DNA of 40,657 bases, from contig NZ_SLZU01000028.1 of NCBI RefSeq assembly GCF_004342065.1, positions 1-40,657 of the forward strand. Reading direction: 5' to 3'. The notes beneath the pieces are model-generated. The model was not told the origin of the DNA. It saw only the letters and a list, made by a program, of their open reading frames with translations, and ran no database searches. Made by a program: the position numbers and the translations under genes. This DNA comes from Primorskyibacter sedentarius. GTDB lineage: Bacteria; Pseudomonadota; Alphaproteobacteria; Rhodobacterales; Rhodobacteraceae. Of the stretch, positions 31,167-39,885 are shown piece by piece (the first letter of the stretch is position 1; each line of letters starts with the position of its first letter).

Positions 31167-32608
31167 GGGAGTTGCAGATCCCGATCAAGAAAGACGGAAA
31201 CCTGCGATCCCTGATGAATGTAGACGGTCGGCGGGATGGTCAGATATTCCTCGATTGCGCTTTCACTGTTGCTCGCGAGATCATCTGACACCTGTTCGAG
31301 CATGTCGCTGGTCGTTTCATTGTCAGATTGCGCGGCCACGGCGCCCGGTATCGCACCGATGAGCGAGATCGCGGCGGCCGATCCGAAGCGGGTCATGAAA
31401 TGTTTGTCCACATGGCCGGTCGATCCCGATCGCCCCAGAGCGTCCGCGCCATAAGACGCAATCTGCGCCGAGCGGCCTTCCGGGGTGACGATGCGGGTCC
31501 AGACGATCAGCACACGGCTTTGGTTCAGGCTGAGTGTGGAGCGGTAGTCACCGAAGATCTTCGAGCCTCTGGGCACCAGGATGTTCGAGCCGTCAAAGCT
31601 GTGAACGTCTTCCGAGACAACGGCCCGCACCACGCCCGGCAGGCTGCTGTCGATCGCGGTTTCCAGCGCCGCCTGAATGATGGTGCCCTGAATGATCGTA
31701 ATATCGGGGCGGGCAATGCGCTGAGACGTAGAGACCGGAACCGCCTTGATCTGCCTTTGCACAAACGCTTCGTCGGCCGAAAGCTCATAGCCGCTGGCCT
31801 CGCCCGATCCCGCCTCCGACCCTTGCCCGGAAAACGCGATCATTGAGGAATTGATGCGCCGCAGGCGCTGTTCTTCCGCCCGGGCGCGGGCCGCTTCGAG
31901 CTGTTCCCTGCGCTCCTTTTCCTGTTGAAACCGCAGCAGCTCGTCGGGATCTGTTGCCGGGGCAGGGGGGGTGGAATTTGCGCGGTTCAACTCTGCGGTC
32001 AACTCGTCAATGCGCAGCTGGGCCCGTTGGCGTTCCAACTCCAGTTTTTGCTGCATGTCTGACTGGAATTGCAGCTCGCGGCGTTCCGCCTCTGTGGCGG
32101 CATTGCGCAGGTCTTCGAGCAGTTTCGCCTCGCGGTCCTGCGCGTCTTTCTGTGCCGTCTCATAGACTTCGCGCAGACTGCCCAGATCCGCTTCCATGGT
32201 GGCGCGCAGCGCCTCGATTTCGGCCTCTCTCTCTTGCTGGCTTTGCTCCAGCTTCGCCGCCTGTTCGGCGTTCAGCTTCTCGATCTGCTCCTGCAAGGAT
32301 CTGAGCAGTTCATCGGACCTGTTGTCGGACTGCGAGCGCGCAGGGACGGGCTGCGCGACCGGGACGACAACATTGCCAAACCCCGCATCATCATCGGGAA
32401 ACTCGTCCACGCTGCCCACCGGGATTGTCGTCTCCCGCGCCTCATCGGGCAACAATGTCGAGATGTAGAAGCCGCCGCCGACCAGCGCCGCCGCGGCTGC
32501 TGCGGCCAGCACCAGCTTGCCCGCCTTGCCGCGATTGCGCGCCTTGTTGGCCTGCCCGCCAATGGAGTTCAGTCTTTCGCGGAGGTTTTCGTTTTGTTCA
32601 TCAGCCAT
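31163..32608 (-). CDS. virB10: VirB10-type core-complex protein
   Basis: A 481-residue envelope-spanning protein. A short cytosolic N-terminus is followed by one membrane helix (about 29-50, LVLAAAAAAALVGGGFYI). Residues 95-245 form a long Gln/Glu/Arg-rich coiled coil, larger than in Agrobacterium VirB10. The C-terminal TrbI domain starts near 290 (ITIIQGTIIQAALETAI) and includes VSEDVHSFDGSNILVPRGSKIFGDY and the outer-membrane-helix region SAAAISLIGAIPGAVA. It links the inner-membrane ATPases to the outer-membrane ring of VirB7/B9. Confidence 0.95.
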   Translation of the reverse strand: MADEQNENLRERLNSIGGQANKARNRGKAGKLVLAAAAAAALVGGGFYISTLLPDEARETTIPVGSVDEFPDDDAGFGNVVVPVAQPVPARSQSDNRSDELLRSLQEQIEKLNAEQAAKLEQSQQEREAEIEALRATMEADLGSLREVYETAQKDAQDREAKLLEDLRNAATEAERRELQFQSDMQQKLELERQRAQLRIDELTAELNRANSTPPAPATDPDELLRFQQEKERREQLEAARARAEEQRLRRINSSMIAFSGQGSEAGSGEASGYELSADEAFVQRQIKAVPVSTSQRIARPDITIIQGTIIQAALETAIDSSLPGVVRAVVSEDVHSFDGSNILVPRGSKIFGDYRSTLSLNQSRVLIVWTRIVTPEGRSAQIASYGADALGRSGSTGHVDKHFMTRFGSAAAISLIGAIPGAVAAQSDNETTSDMLEQVSDDLASNSESAIEEYLTIPPTVYIHQGSQVSVFLDRDLQLP

Positions 32609-33281
32609 TGGTCATCTCCACAATGCAAACTTCCTGTTCACCGAGGCGCAGCGCCCATTGCCGGGACGTGCCAGACACGCGCATCACGTTGCCTTTCAGG
32701 CGCACCGAATTGACGGATCGCTCGGTATTGCCCGTGACTTTGAAAATTGCCGGGATCGGGGCGGAGGGCGAAAACCTGAAATACGTGTAGGTGCCGTTGT
32801 CCCACACGGTCATCGGCGTGATCTCGCGGCGGGCCGACACGCCGTAGCTGTCATTCCAGCGCCCGGCTTTCGTGCGGCGCGAGGCGTCTTGCTGGCGACG
32901 GGGATAGTCAAAGCGCAGAACGTAGAAAGGCGCGCGGCCTTCGGCGAGGTGGAAATAGTAGCTGCGCTGATTGGTATAGACCGTCAGGTTGGTCTCTTCT
33001 CCCTGTGCGGTTGGCTTGATTGCAAAGACGCGACCGCCGGGGATGCCTTCGAATTTGAAACTGTCCGTGTCGCCCGCGACGATCGACACGATCTGTTCGC
33101 CGGCCTCGAACTCTACGGTCGTGGCGCGGGTCAGGCTCACGATGATATTGAAGACCTGCCCATCCACGTATCGGGCCATCCTGACACGCCGGTCTAGACT
33201 GCTGGCGCGCGGCGTCGATTCAGCAAGGGCGGTATCCGCGAAGACAAGGATTGCAAGAAGAGCTGTTGCGAAGCGAACCAT
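32601..33281 (-). CDS. virB9: VirB9-type core-complex protein
   Basis: A 226-residue periplasmic protein starting at ATG 33281, where TGATG overlaps the virB8 stop; a longer upstream frame is rejected. Signal peptide is MVRFATALLAILVFADTALA. CagX/VirB9 features include RYVDGQVFNIIVSLTRATTVEFEAGEQIVSI, NLTVYTNQRSYYFHL and the C-terminal DNGTYTYFRFS domain that joins VirB7 and the outer membrane. Its end overlaps the virB10 start by eight bases. Confidence 0.94.
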   Translation of the reverse strand: MVRFATALLAILVFADTALAESTPRASSLDRRVRMARYVDGQVFNIIVSLTRATTVEFEAGEQIVSIVAGDTDSFKFEGIPGGRVFAIKPTAQGEETNLTVYTNQRSYYFHLAEGRAPFYVLRFDYPRRQQDASRRTKAGRWNDSYGVSARREITPMTVWDNGTYTYFRFSPSAPIPAIFKVTGNTERSVNSVRLKGNVMRVSGTSRQWALRLGEQEVCIVEMTNG

Positions 33282-33931
33282 CAGAAATCCCTCTTGTCTG
33301 CGGTGATGTTGTAGTCGGTCACGGTGAAGCCGAACGGGTTGTCCCAAAGATCTTCGAGCGACTTTTCCTGTTCTGGCCGGAACGCATATCCGAGAACGAC
33401 CGTGAACGCGCCTTCGGACATGCCGCTTTGATTGATGAGGCGTTTGACCAGGCGGACCTGCGCGCGATCATTGGTGATCTGGCTGATCGAGAGGATGTTC
33501 ACCTCGATCTCTGCGCGGTCCCCGTATCTGGCGGGGATGTAGGCGTCCCCCCGGCTGTCCCAGGATCTGTTCAGGCTTGCCAGCGCGCGGTTTGAGGATT
33601 GTTTCAACGCCCTGTTGATCCGGACGTCATTGTCGATCTGGTTGTAGGTCTCGCGGTCCTTCACATAGCGATAGATCGCGGCTTCAACGACCGCGCGCTT
33701 TTCGGTGAGCGTGACGGCTTTGACCGAGGCGTTCGGGATTGCCACGCCGGTTGCCGGATCATAGGGCACGAGGACAGGGGGGCTTGGTTGATGGTAAAGC
33801 GTCACGGCCCCGGCGACGGCCATCGAGCAGGCCGCCATGAGCGCCATGCTGGCGGCTGCGATCTTCCACTGCCGCTCCCGGCGCAGAGCGCCAAAGATCA
33901 ACTCGTCTTCTACCGTTTCGTGACTATCCAT
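33281..33931 (-). CDS. virB8: VirB8-type inner-membrane assembly protein
   Basis: A 216-residue protein starting at ATG 33931 (MDSHETVEDELIFGALRRERQWK). One membrane helix spans about 26-46 and the periplasmic VirB8 domain follows: AVVEAAIYRYVKDRETYN, then RYGDRAEIEVNILSISQ and AFTVVLGYAFRPEQEKSLEDLWDNPFGFTVTDYNI, the latter matching the NPxGF-type signature. VirB8 bridges VirB10, VirB9 and the pilus proteins. Confidence 0.93.
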   Translation of the reverse strand: MDSHETVEDELIFGALRRERQWKIAAASMALMAACSMAVAGAVTLYHQPSPPVLVPYDPATGVAIPNASVKAVTLTEKRAVVEAAIYRYVKDRETYNQIDNDVRINRALKQSSNRALASLNRSWDSRGDAYIPARYGDRAEIEVNILSISQITNDRAQVRLVKRLINQSGMSEGAFTVVLGYAFRPEQEKSLEDLWDNPFGFTVTDYNITADKRDF

Positions 33932-33944
33932 AACAAACGCTGCC

Positions 33945-34739
33945 TCAATTCTTGGGGATCGAGATGGTGGGGACCGTGAAATCACTCATGAAGCCCTGCA
34001 CATCGGCCAGCGTGGCGGCGTCTGCCACGCCCGCCACGCCAACATTCATGGTCTGGACGGATGTGAGCTGCATCAGCGCGGCGAGGGCGATTGCCATCTC
34101 GGCGGTGACGCGGGTGTTGTGATCGACGCTGTCTTTCAGGTCGGTCATGTTGGAGGTGTCGTCCACGAGGGCGCGCACGCGCTCGACAATCTGTCCGGCC
34201 TCTGCGTGGGCCACCTGTGCCGCAGCAGATGTGACCGCGCCCGAGGCTGTGACTTGCGCGTTGCGCTGCGCAATCGGATTGGTCGATGTGGACAGGGCTT
34301 CCACTTCTGTCGCCGATGTGCCCGCGCGGGTATAGGCGTCCTCTACATCCGCTCTCACGGCGTCGCGGATGGTTGATGCGATGCCGGTGTAGTCGCCCGA
34401 TTGCACCGATTGAATGACGTCCAGAAACGACGTGTCGAAATCCGTCTCGATCACACCGTCAAGCCCGTCGCCCATGACGAAACTCATCAGCGAGGTCGGA
34501 TCTTGCAGCGCCGCCTGAATTTCTTGCAGCCTGTCATACTGGTCTTGCAGAACCTGAAGCTGGTTTTGCAATTCGGCCAGCTGCTCGTTCTGGATGCCGA
34601 AATCCTGCAACATCTGGTCCAGCTGCGCGATCTCCTTGAGGATCGACTGGCTGTCGAAGGTCGGCACGCCTTGAGCAGAGGCAGGCGATGCCAGGATTGA
34701 GATGGAAACCGCAGCGGCAATCTTGAACTTTGCCAACAT
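33945..34739 (-). CDS. virB5: VirB5-type minor pilin
   Basis: A 264-residue exported protein with a signal peptide ending ASPASA and mature start QGVPTFDSQSILKE. Residues 30-80 are a Gln/Leu-rich helix (LAELQNQLQVLQDQYDRLQE) typical of VirB5/TraC. RVRALVDD at 187-194 and HNTRVTAEMAIALAALMQL at 207-225 form the third helix, and the protein ends FMSDFTVPTISIPKN. GGAGG lies five bases before the ATG. The preceding gene is a homologue with an inserted lytic transglycosylase. Confidence 0.85.
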   Translation of the reverse strand: MLAKFKIAAAVSISILASPASAQGVPTFDSQSILKEIAQLDQMLQDFGIQNEQLAELQNQLQVLQDQYDRLQEIQAALQDPTSLMSFVMGDGLDGVIETDFDTSFLDVIQSVQSGDYTGIASTIRDAVRADVEDAYTRAGTSATEVEALSTSTNPIAQRNAQVTASGAVTSAAAQVAHAEAGQIVERVRALVDDTSNMTDLKDSVDHNTRVTAEMAIALAALMQLTSVQTMNVGVAGVADAATLADVQGFMSDFTVPTISIPKN

Positions 34740-34740
34740 T

Positions 34741-35904
34741 CTAACCTCCTGATGGGATGGTCGTGGATGGGATGGAAATGCGGGCCGGGGTCATATCGGC
34801 CATGAACGCTTCCGCGAGACGCATCTCGGCCATGCGCGCCTGTTGATCGGCAGAGAGCGGGATCGTCCTGGCGGCGCGCAGCTTGAGCAGGGCAGACGCG
34901 ATCAGCGTCGCTTCGGCCTTCATCATGGTGTTCAGGTCATAGGCGTCCTTGGGGTCGCTGGTGCCGCTGATCCGGGTGATCAGGGCGCGGACACGCAGCA
35001 GCGCCTCGCGCGCTGTGGCGATCTGATACTGGCCGTAATAGATCGAGCTGTTGCCGACATAGGAATACTCGGCCAGAGCGTAATAGGCCGGGTCGATCGT
35101 GCCCAAGGCATCCGCGCCGCCGACCTTCGCCAGATACTCGTTATAGAACCGGGGAATGCGGGCCACATAGCCTTGCGTCTCGGAGTAGGGAGGAACGCCG
35201 CCATATTTGGTGACGGCACCCGGACCTGCGTTATAGGCCGCAAGGGCATGGATGATGTTGCCCCCGAACCTTTGCAACTGCTGCGCCAGGTAGCGCGCCC
35301 CGCCGGTGACTTGCAGATAGGGGTCTTCATAGTAACCGGGATAGACGCCGAGATACTGCGCCGTTGACGGAATGATCTGCGTGAGGCCAAAGGCGGCCGC
35401 TGGCGATCGCGCCCCGATCTGAAACGCGCTTTCCTGTTTGATGAGGGCTTGCAGCAGACACCGCCACTGGACGCGCGACAGGCCAGCGGCCCCCACTCCG
35501 GCCAGATGGTAGGTGTCTGCCGCACCCCTTATGATTATTTGCTCGATGGTTTCTCTGGCGTCACCGAACAGGTGATGCCCTGCGGGGTTTGCGAGGGGGC
35601 CGTAAACATCCTCCAGCGGGGCCACGCCGTTCACGCTGTCACCCACCATGAACGTGCCGTCATAGCTGGACACGCCCTCGAAGGCGGCCAAAATCTCGTC
35701 TATCGTCCGAAGTTGCTGTTCCTCGTATTGGCGAATGCGGTCGCGACCGACCAGCTTGTTTTCCTGAAGCGCAATATCCTCAACGCGGCTCGCGAGCTTC
35801 GACGCTTCCAGTTGCACCGCCCGCGTGTCCACGACCGGCACGCCCTGCGCCTGCGCTTGCAGGGCAAGGGCCGAACAGACGACAATGAGGGCATTGCGCA
35901 TCAT
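34741..35904 (-). CDS. VirB5-like protein with an inserted lytic transglycosylase domain
   Basis: A 387-residue exported protein (signal peptide ends ALQAQA). Its mature start QGVPVVDTR and first 110 residues resemble the neighbouring VirB5. Residues 142-255 are an SLT/goose-lysozyme-like domain: catalytic Glu158 in LIKQESAFQIGARS, then AFGLTQIIPSTAQYLGV, ALAAYNAGPGAVTKYGGVPPYSETQGYV. Then VirB5 sequence resumes: RVRALITR at 304, DPKDAYDLNTMMKAEA and FMADMTPARISIP, each aligning with RVRALVDD, D.KDSVDHNT and FMSDFTVPTISIP of VirB5. It should cut peptidoglycan while docked at the pilus. A separate VirB1 is also encoded. Confidence 0.9.
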   Translation of the reverse strand: MMRNALIVVCSALALQAQAQGVPVVDTRAVQLEASKLASRVEDIALQENKLVGRDRIRQYEEQQLRTIDEILAAFEGVSSYDGTFMVGDSVNGVAPLEDVYGPLANPAGHHLFGDARETIEQIIIRGAADTYHLAGVGAAGLSRVQWRCLLQALIKQESAFQIGARSPAAAFGLTQIIPSTAQYLGVYPGYYEDPYLQVTGGARYLAQQLQRFGGNIIHALAAYNAGPGAVTKYGGVPPYSETQGYVARIPRFYNEYLAKVGGADALGTIDPAYYALAEYSYVGNSSIYYGQYQIATAREALLRVRALITRISGTSDPKDAYDLNTMMKAEATLIASALLKLRAARTIPLSADQQARMAEMRLAEAFMADMTPARISIPSTTIPSGG

Positions 35905-35910
35905 GACCGG

Positions 35911-36249
35911 TCATCCCCCGCCAGCTTTGAGGGTGCCGTCTGACTTGAGGGCGCGCGACAGCGCCTCCGTCACCTTGAGCGCGCCATCTTCCCCCAATTC
36001 GACCAAGGCCGGGGTCCGCGCGGCAGGCTGGCCTGCGACGAATGCCGAAGAAGACCCGCAAAGCTGGGGAGCGGTCCCAGGCCCTGCAAATTTGAAGGTG
36101 GGTTGTTCGGGCGGCAGGCGTTCGAAGTCGCAATTCCCGGTCAGCTTCCCGTCTTTGGTGAAGCACTTGCAGCGCGCTTCTTGCGGGGGACCGACACAGG
36201 CGGACACCAGGAGCAACCCTGCGGTCAGAAAAACGGCTTTCATCTTCAT
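35911..36249 (-). CDS. Outer-membrane lipoprotein, possible VirB7 counterpart
   Basis: A 112-residue protein with a lipobox signal (AVFLTAGLLLVSAC), the Cys being the lipidation site. The mature part has more Cys (ARCKCFTKDG, GNCDFE, QLCGSS) and a loose Pro-rich middle. ATG 36249 has GGGAG ahead and overlaps the virB4 stop (ATGA). No other small lipoprotein is present in the operon, so it is the best candidate to stand in for VirB7, although it is about twice the usual length and is placed after virB4 and not before virB8. Confidence 0.75.
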   Translation of the reverse strand: MKMKAVFLTAGLLLVSACVGPPQEARCKCFTKDGKLTGNCDFERLPPEQPTFKFAGPGTAPQLCGSSSAFVAGQPAARTPALVELGEDGALKVTEALSRALKSDGTLKAGGG

Positions 36250-38615
36250 AGTGCTTTCTCCCAAAATCTTGGATTAATGCGGAAATCCTCGCCAACAACG
36301 TCTCGACCGGCCAGACCGCCGCCAAGCACGTGCAGCAGGTTGCCAAGGGACGAGAGGTCTATGTCGCAGACGGTCGAGGTGATCTGATCCCTGACGAGGC
36401 ACGATCTGGTCAGCGACTTGTTCATGCAGAAGGACAGCTCTTTGTCGGTCAGCCGCAGATCGGCAAAATCGTCGGCATTGGCCTGCGGGTTCGGCAGCAG
36501 AACTTGCGTGGAAAAGCTGGAGAAAATATCCGAGCCGACCTTGCTGTCGGACAGTTGCCTTGGGTTTTGCGCCATCATGACAACAACGCAGTTTTGCTTG
36601 CGCAGACTGACAAGCCAGCCTTTGATGCGCGCGGCAAAGTAGGGGTTGTCCACGGCCTTCCAGGCTTCATCAATCAGAACGACCGTCCGGCGTCCGTCGC
36701 GCAGCTGGCGTTCGACGCGGCGGAAAATGTAGCTCAGCACCGCCATGCGCTCGCGTTCGCTATCGGCATCCATGATTTGCGTCAGATCGAAGCCGACAAT
36801 ATTGCCGTTCAGGGAAAAGCTGTCCGGACGGCCAGACCCGAAGACCCAGCCATACCGCCCGCCGTGCTGCCATTCCTGCACCAGCATCGAGAGCGCCCCG
36901 TCGTCGTCGGTCATGTTGAACTGCTTGGCAAAGTCGGTCCAGTTTCTCAGCCCGGCAGGCGCGTCCGCATTGGCCTGGCACACTTCGATGATCCGCCGGT
37001 TCTGAGTAGGGGTCATGGTGCCGTTCGGATTGATGATCCGCGACAGCCAGTCGGCCAGCCATCCGACGCCTTCTTCGTCCACCTCGACCGAGAGCGGATT
37101 GAGCCCGGTTGGCTCGCCTGCAAGGATTGTCGAGTATGTTCCGCGAAGGCCGCGCGTGGCCATTTCCAGACCGCGCCGGTAATCGAAGACGAAAATCCGC
37201 GCGTCCACGCGGGCCAGCTGCGCCATGAGAAACCCGGCCAGAAGCGATTTGCCGGTGCCTGTCTTGCCGATGATGATCGAGTGGCCCGCTGTGGGTGCGC
37301 CGCTTGGTGAGCCGTTCTCATGGAAGTTGAACTGGCGCAGAGATCCATCGACAGTGGGGAAGAGGGCGACGGGCGAGGCCCATGGAACGTCACCTCTGCC
37401 CGCGCCGAGGTTGGAGCGGTGCAGCGAGCAAAAGTCGGCCATGTTGGTGTTGGTCGTGACGGCCGTGCGCGCCCGCATCCAGCCATTGCCCGGCCATTGC
37501 GAAAAGTAATGCGCCTTGAGCAGCCAGCTGTCGCGTATGAGCTTGACGCCCGCGCCTGCCGCAACCCCGTCCATCAGGGACAGGGTTTCCTTGAGTTTCT
37601 GTAGGCTTGGAGAGATCAGTGAAACTGTTGCGTGATGTTCGCCAAGCCCTTGGGAGCCGGTCAGAACATCCTCTTCCAGCCGTGCGGCCTGTTCGGCCAG
37701 CGAGACCCGCGCGTCATCTGTCGATCGCATGATCTTGCGTTGGCGCGATACAAGGTCGGCCGCCTTGTTCTTGGAAAGAGGCGAAAAACTCTGCGAAATG
37801 ACATAATCGCAGGGCAGCGCGAACTCATCGAACATCGTCACCCAGGTTTCCGGGCTGTAATCCTTGATCGCGCGCAAATCGCCGTAGCGCGTGCCGTGGA
37901 CGCCATCGAAGAGCTTGAAGTGATCGGCTTCAAACGTCACCCGCTCGTTGAAGACCACATCGGCCAGCACCGAGAGGTTTCTGGGGTGGCGGATTGGCGT
38001 CTCGACGCCGGTCTGGATCGAGTTGAGAAAACCCAGCAGCTCGCCGGATTGTTCGCTGAGAACCCGTGTTGACATATCGCCAAGGGCTGCACGGAAGAAG
38101 CGTATGATTTCCGAGACCTGCTCGATGGACCTCGCGTCTTTTGCCCGCGTATCCGACTTGTTCTTTCTCGACAGTTCTCCCACCGCCCGGCGAATGCTGG
38201 ACGCTGTGGGGTGCTTCATTACGGAAATGGTCAGGCTGCGGTCGCGCAGGCCGCGCCTGGTCAGGTGGTCGCGCCAGCGCCGGTCGATCTCTTCGGCCAT
38301 GCCGCCGCTCATGATGGGGGCCACAAGATCATTCGCCGCCAGAGCGCGGCTGATCTTGTGGACATAGATGGCAAACCCGGCGGGGATCTGACCGATCACC
38401 GAGGCGATGGCATCGCGCACCACTTCAAGCTCGTTTGTCCTGGTCGTCAGAGAGTCCAGCCCTTCGACGCGCAGGCATTGCAGGATGCCGTTGTCGCGCA
38501 GCCGGATCGTGGTGTCACTGATCAACGATACATAAGGCAGGTGCATCATGCCCGCAGGCACCAGCTTGTCACTTGCCACGAAGCTGAGCAGGGAAGGCGA
38601 AAGATTAAGGGCCAT
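36246..38615 (-). CDS. virB4: VirB4-type ATPase
   Basis: A 789-residue ATPase, the largest energy unit of the secretion system. The N-terminal CagE/TrbE domain covers about 1-400. Walker A is IIGKTGTGKSLLAG near residue 445, DYRRGLEMATRGL follows, and Walker B is VVLIDEAWKAVDNP near 641, with VVMMAQNPRQLSDS after it. The start overlaps the virB3 stop by 11 bases. It drives pilin extraction and substrate transfer with VirB11 and VirD4. Confidence 0.96.
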   Translation of the reverse strand: MALNLSPSLLSFVASDKLVPAGMMHLPYVSLISDTTIRLRDNGILQCLRVEGLDSLTTRTNELEVVRDAIASVIGQIPAGFAIYVHKISRALAANDLVAPIMSGGMAEEIDRRWRDHLTRRGLRDRSLTISVMKHPTASSIRRAVGELSRKNKSDTRAKDARSIEQVSEIIRFFRAALGDMSTRVLSEQSGELLGFLNSIQTGVETPIRHPRNLSVLADVVFNERVTFEADHFKLFDGVHGTRYGDLRAIKDYSPETWVTMFDEFALPCDYVISQSFSPLSKNKAADLVSRQRKIMRSTDDARVSLAEQAARLEEDVLTGSQGLGEHHATVSLISPSLQKLKETLSLMDGVAAGAGVKLIRDSWLLKAHYFSQWPGNGWMRARTAVTTNTNMADFCSLHRSNLGAGRGDVPWASPVALFPTVDGSLRQFNFHENGSPSGAPTAGHSIIIGKTGTGKSLLAGFLMAQLARVDARIFVFDYRRGLEMATRGLRGTYSTILAGEPTGLNPLSVEVDEEGVGWLADWLSRIINPNGTMTPTQNRRIIEVCQANADAPAGLRNWTDFAKQFNMTDDDGALSMLVQEWQHGGRYGWVFGSGRPDSFSLNGNIVGFDLTQIMDADSERERMAVLSYIFRRVERQLRDGRRTVVLIDEAWKAVDNPYFAARIKGWLVSLRKQNCVVVMMAQNPRQLSDSKVGSDIFSSFSTQVLLPNPQANADDFADLRLTDKELSFCMNKSLTRSCLVRDQITSTVCDIDLSSLGNLLHVLGGGLAGRDVVGEDFRINPRFWEKAL

Positions 38616-38889
38616 AGCTGTCGCCTCCGAAAATTCGTTTGCTTTGCGTGGGCGGCACAGCCGCCGTGCCTTTCAGGAAGGCTTCAATCGCCTTGTCGTC
38701 CTGCTGCGAGGCGACGCGCAGGCCGATGTACCAAAGGGCACACCAGCCAAGCGTCCAGAGGCTCGAAAACCAGATGAGGGGAAGGACGCAGACCACGAGC
38801 AGAAGAATGCCGTAGCCATAGGGCAGGCCAAGCAGCCGTGGGGATTTGGTCAGCGCAAGGTAGAGCGTGTTGCGACCTTCCGATCTCAT
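38605..38889 (-). CDS. virB3: VirB3-type membrane protein
   Basis: A 94-residue protein with two closely spaced hydrophobic segments (residues 22-60, YGILLLVVCVLPLIWF and LWTLGWCALWYIGL) and the VirB3 N-terminal pattern LTKSPRLLGLPYG. GGAG precedes ATG 38889. It lies between virB2 and virB4, its canonical place, and works with VirB4 in pilus assembly. Confidence 0.93.
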   Translation of the reverse strand: MRSEGRNTLYLALTKSPRLLGLPYGYGILLLVVCVLPLIWFSSLWTLGWCALWYIGLRVASQQDDKAIEAFLKGTAAVPPTQSKRIFGGDSYGP

Positions 38890-38922
38890 CCGAAAGCTCC
38901 GTTCATTTCCAAAGGTGCCCGT

Positions 38923-39240
38923 TTACGGGCTGGCGGTTGCGGACACGGTTGTTCCGAGCCAGATGGAGTCGACGATTGTGGGGATGCCGCCGATCAGGAC
39001 GATGATGACCAGAATGCCAATGACGCGCCCCCAATCGAGGACGTTGACCGCCCCGGCGATCAGCGCGCCCACCGCCACGATGGTCATGAACAGACGACCC
39101 GTCAGACCCGTCAGCGCGTTGATCACGGAGACGAAGAAATTGTTCAGCCCCGATGTATCGATGGCCTGCGCATAGGCAGGGGCCGCCAATACACATGCCA
39201 AAAGGCAGATGCTGGCAAGTTTGATCTTGTTTTGTTCCAT
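38923..39240 (-). CDS. virB2: VirB2-type major pilin
   Basis: A 105-residue pro-pilin with a long signal peptide (MEQNKIKLASICLLACVLAAPAYA). The mature part has two membrane helices (LFMTIVAVGALIAGAVNVL and VIGILVIIVLIGGIPTIV) split by a short DWGR loop, the usual VirB2/TrbC layout. It is the pilus subunit. The next gene, virB3, starts 33 bases later. Confidence 0.93.
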   Translation of the reverse strand: MEQNKIKLASICLLACVLAAPAYAQAIDTSGLNNFFVSVINALTGLTGRLFMTIVAVGALIAGAVNVLDWGRVIGILVIIVLIGGIPTIVDSIWLGTTVSATASP

Positions 39241-39258
39241 ATGGTTTTCCTCTCGGTT

Positions 39259-39885
39259 TTAGCTGCGAAGTCTGGACCAGACGCCGAGAACCTTTCGGAC
39301 GTGGCCTTGGGTTTCGCGATAGGGCGGTATGCCACCATGCCGCGACACCGCATCCGGCCCTGCGTTGTAGGCCGCGAGCGCCAGAGCTGGTGTTCCGAAT
39401 TGATTGAGCATCGACAGAAGATACCGCGCGGACCCATCGAGGTTCTGTTCGGGGTCACGCGGGTTCACACCGAGATCCTTTGCCGTCGCAGGCATCAGCT
39501 GGCCCAGACCGATCGCACCCACATGGGAGCGCGCGTTGGTCCTGTAGGCGGACTCAATCTCGATATTGGCCTGAAACAGCAGCAGCCAGTCGAGCCCGCT
39601 TATTCCCGCTTCGCGAAGCGCGGGGTGCGACGCATACCGCTGCCCGACGCGCCGGATCATTTCTACGACTTCGGGCTTGGCGTGGGCGCGGGCTGGCATT
39701 GGCGCAGGTGCGGCCAGCGATGCCTTCTGCTCATCGGGCTGAGGTTCTTCAGGGGAGGTGAAGGCAACCAGGTTGCGCGGCTTGGAACCACCCGTATTGA
39801 AGTTGATGACGAAGGAGTCAGCCGCCGCAGAAGAGGCTGCAAACAGACCTCCGATAATAAACATTATGGTGAGTTGTGGCGCCAT
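39259..39885 (-). CDS. virB1: VirB1-type lytic transglycosylase
   Basis: A 208-residue exported murein hydrolase. After a signal peptide and a Pro/Ala-rich spacer, the SLT domain runs from about residue 75: catalytic Glu in ANIEIESAYRTNARSHVGAIGLGQLMP, then DGSARYLLSMLNQFG and ALAAYNAGPDAVSRHGGIPPYRETQGHV. GGAG lies seven bases before ATG 39885. It opens peptidoglycan for the secretion channel. The start overlaps the unknown gene upstream by 22 bases. Confidence 0.93.
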   Translation of the reverse strand: MAPQLTIMFIIGGLFAASSAAADSFVINFNTGGSKPRNLVAFTSPEEPQPDEQKASLAAPAPMPARAHAKPEVVEMIRRVGQRYASHPALREAGISGLDWLLLFQANIEIESAYRTNARSHVGAIGLGQLMPATAKDLGVNPRDPEQNLDGSARYLLSMLNQFGTPALALAAYNAGPDAVSRHGGIPPYRETQGHVRKVLGVWSRLRS

